Shown: piece after piece, positions 5,164 to 6,468 of the stretch
Layout of the letters: each line of letters starts with the position of its first letter
Numbering within the stretch: the stretch's first letter is position 1
Assembly: GCA_964505935.1 (NCBI GenBank)
Contig: CAZDKX010000284.1
Coordinates: forward strand, 1 to 6,468
Reading direction: 5' to 3'
Length of the DNA: 6,468 bases
DNA from: JADGQM01 sp964505935
Lineage (GTDB): Bacteria > Desulfobacterota > Syntrophobacteria > Syntrophobacterales > Syntrophobacteraceae
The notes under the pieces: generated by a model
The model's input: the letters and a program-made list of their open reading frames with translations, nothing else
Databases searched by the model: none
What the model was told of the DNA's origin: nothing
Position numbers and translations under genes: made by a program

Positions 5164-5273
5164 CTCCAGGAAAACGCTCTTGTCCCCCTTCAGCAGACCT
5201 GTTATTCAAGAACCTCAAATGAGCAACCGGCTCTCCCTCCACTACGACCGTACCACAGACGCAGGAGCATAAG

Positions 5274-6468
5274 TTGAGACAAGTCCCAACAAACGACCAG
5301 GCTCAGTTGCAGGTAAGGGGCCGTGATGCTTTCATTCCCCTGGTAGCCTCGTTCTCCGAAAAGGCGGCGCTCGCCCTGGGTTTGGGCAGGACCGAAGCCC
5401 TGGCCCTCACCTTGGCGGCGGAAGAAGTCTTCAGCTATCTTTGCCGGGTGATTCCGCCGGCGACCGGCGCCATCCAGATTCGCTCCTCGGACGGAGGCTA
5501 CTATGTCCGGCTGGATTTCCTTTTCCCCGCAGCGGATCTCGATATGAGAATGTTCAATATCACGGCAACCATGTCCCTGACCGAAGAGGCCGACCTCGAC
5601 CAGATGGGCTTGCTGCTGGCTTCCCGGTCGGTGGACCGTTTCCAGATGGAGCCGGAAGAGGGCAACCGGCTGAGGCTCACCCTCGTCAAGGAAAAGGCGT
5701 ATCCGTTGTTGGAGGAGGTGCCGATGCCCCCGGTTCCGGCCCTCACCCAATTCGCCGTGCGATCGCCCGATGCCGGAGAGTTGAAGCTCTTTGCGAAACT
5801 CGTGCACGCGACCTATCGAGACCAAATCACACCCCCGGTGTTCCACACCCCCGGCAAGCTCGTGGACATGGTGCGTGGCGGAGAATACCAGGCGGCGGTA
5901 GCGGTCAGCCCTGCGGGGGTGATCGGCGGCGGGACCTTCTGGCATTGGCGGGGAGCCAAAGCAGTGGAGTGGTTTGGGCCTTACCTCTTCAACCAGGACC
6001 CGGAATCCGGAATGGCCGCGGCACTCCTTGAGAGCTGTATCGGGACGGTTGCTCGAAGTTCCGCCGTCGTGCTCATCAACCATTTTCCCACCCCTGAATT
6101 TCCCAAGGAGGAATTCGAATTCCTGGGAAAGGTGCCCAATCGTGAGGAAGACGGCACGATCTCTTCCGTTGAAGCGTGGGCTCGCCTGCTCCAGGAGGAT
6201 CTGGGCTGTGTTGTCTGGACCCATCCCCAACTTCACGAATTTCTGGCCAGAGAATACGCCCGACTGGTCCTGCCGCGCGAGATCCGGATCATGACCGATC
6301 TGGGAGAAAGGCACGCTCCGCATTCGGTCCTCCTGAGTACTTTCAACCGCTCGCAGGGATTCGTCACGCTCCAGCCCATCTGGTCGGGAGCGGATTTTGA
6401 CGAAAACCTCATCCATCACAAGGAGCTTTTCCACAAGGAGCATATTCAGAACGTGCTTTTTGTCATGG
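5274..6468 (+). CDS. Degenerate RsbW-like ATPase domain fused to GNAT-like domains (right end cut off)
   Basis: The frame is open for 398 codons from 5274 to the window edge with no stop. TTG at 5274 is the likely start: AGGAG (5263-5267) lies six bases upstream, and an in-frame TGA at 5220-5222 closes the frame with no ATG before the domain begins. Residues about 15-140 resemble an anti-sigma-factor kinase (HATPase_c_2): AFIPLVASFSEKAALALGLG, the N-box-like LAAEEVFSYL (48-56) and the G2-like MGLLLASRSVDRF (111-123). The N-box Asn appears replaced by Tyr55 and no DxGxG is seen, so ATP binding is doubtful. Residues about 160-265 look GNAT-like (LVHATYRDQITPPVFHTPGK, then AVAVSPAGVIGGG). Residues 300-398 (LHEFLAREYARLVLPREIR) match the tail I recall in GNAT/anti-sigma fusions. 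A role in a partner-switch or sensory pathway is inferred. The acetyl-CoA motif is degenerate too. Confidence 0.75.
   Translation, partial: MRQVPTNDQAQLQVRGRDAFIPLVASFSEKAALALGLGRTEALALTLAAEEVFSYLCRVIPPATGAIQIRSSDGGYYVRLDFLFPAADLDMRMFNITATMSLTEEADLDQMGLLLASRSVDRFQMEPEEGNRLRLTLVKEKAYPLLEEVPMPPVPALTQFAVRSPDAGELKLFAKLVHATYRDQITPPVFHTPGKLVDMVRGGEYQAAVAVSPAGVIGGGTFWHWRGAKAVEWFGPYLFNQDPESGMAAALLESCIGTVARSSAVVLINHFPTPEFPKEEFEFLGKVPNREEDGTISSVEAWARLLQEDLGCVVWTHPQLHEFLAREYARLVLPREIRIMTDLGERHAPHSVLLSTFNRSQGFVTLQPIWSGADFDENLIHHKELFHKEHIQNVLFVM

Larger units (their letters stand above)
4710..5273. other. Divergent intergenic region upstream of rubredoxin and the ATPase-GNAT gene
   Basis: These 564 bp carry no gene I can support. 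Short frames at 5077-5277 (plus) and 4722-5120 (minus) lack ribosome-binding sites and protein-like composition. Small symmetric elements are GGCAG-ag-CTGCC around 4908-4919, GTTGCGCAAC (4968-4977), TGACGTCA (5136-5143) and TGGAGA-a-TCTCCA (5156-5168). A GAGACA direct repeat lies at about 5103-5126. The stretch from about 4990 (TCATTCCGAGGGACGC) resembles a degraded dispersed repeat. A candidate promoter toward the plus-strand gene and a near-match sigma-54 element toward rubredoxin are listed separately. Confidence 0.65.

Noticed and set aside
5219..5272. 17-codon leader ORF (MSNRLSLHYD...) ending just before the TTG start
   Set aside because: There is no ribosome-binding site upstream of its ATG and no attenuator-like codon run. 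Its position is suggestive but not enough.
5202..6443. 413-residue minus-strand open frame
   Set aside because: It is antisense to the ATPase-GNAT gene, which has a good Shine-Dalgarno and family resemblance. The minus frame shows no recognisable domain.

Overview
The window looks like chromosomal DNA of an anaerobic, GC-rich bacterium, most likely a sulfate-reducing or syntrophic member of the Desulfobacterota (old Deltaproteobacteria). This is inference. It rests on a sigma-54 activator with a cysteine-rich PAS domain, a rubredoxin of the C-x4-C type, and the abundance of REP-like and heptameric repeats. No taxonomic marker gene is present.

Layout, left to right. Bases 1-313 hold no gene: a homopolymer-rich poly-G/poly-C block framed by a 10-bp inverted repeat, then a repeat ending in 7-bp (heptad) units. 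Bases 314-1651 (minus) encode a PAS / AAA+ / Fis-type sigma-54-dependent activator. It is divergent from a sigma-70-family (group 2, RpoD/RpoS-like) sigma factor at 1886-3178 (plus), across a 234-bp shared promoter region. Bases 3179-3746 hold no gene and are packed with repeats: a REP-like doublet, a perfect 12-bp-arm palindrome, a second REP-like hairpin and a second copy of the heptad-bearing repeat. A compact minus-strand cluster follows in the order of transcription: rubredoxin (4709-4506), a 73-residue protein of unknown function (4487-4266) and a 145-residue DUF5661-like protein (4184-3747). Bases 4710-5273 form a divergent intergenic region with candidate promoter elements. From 5274 to the right edge (plus) runs an incomplete gene, apparently starting at TTG. 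Its product joins a degenerate RsbW-like GHKL ATPase domain to a GNAT-like region.

The unifying theme is regulation: an enhancer-binding protein, an alternative sigma factor and a protein resembling an anti-sigma factor lie within 6.5 kb, with a small redox cluster between them. Nothing in the sequence proves that they act on one another. The most unusual structure is the pair of dispersed repeats (153-255 and 3605-3737), which share a leader about 82% identical and end in symmetric arrays of AACYCGC heptads. Each lies just past the 3' end of a minus-strand gene. The second notable item is the ATPase-GNAT fusion whose nucleotide-binding motifs look lost.
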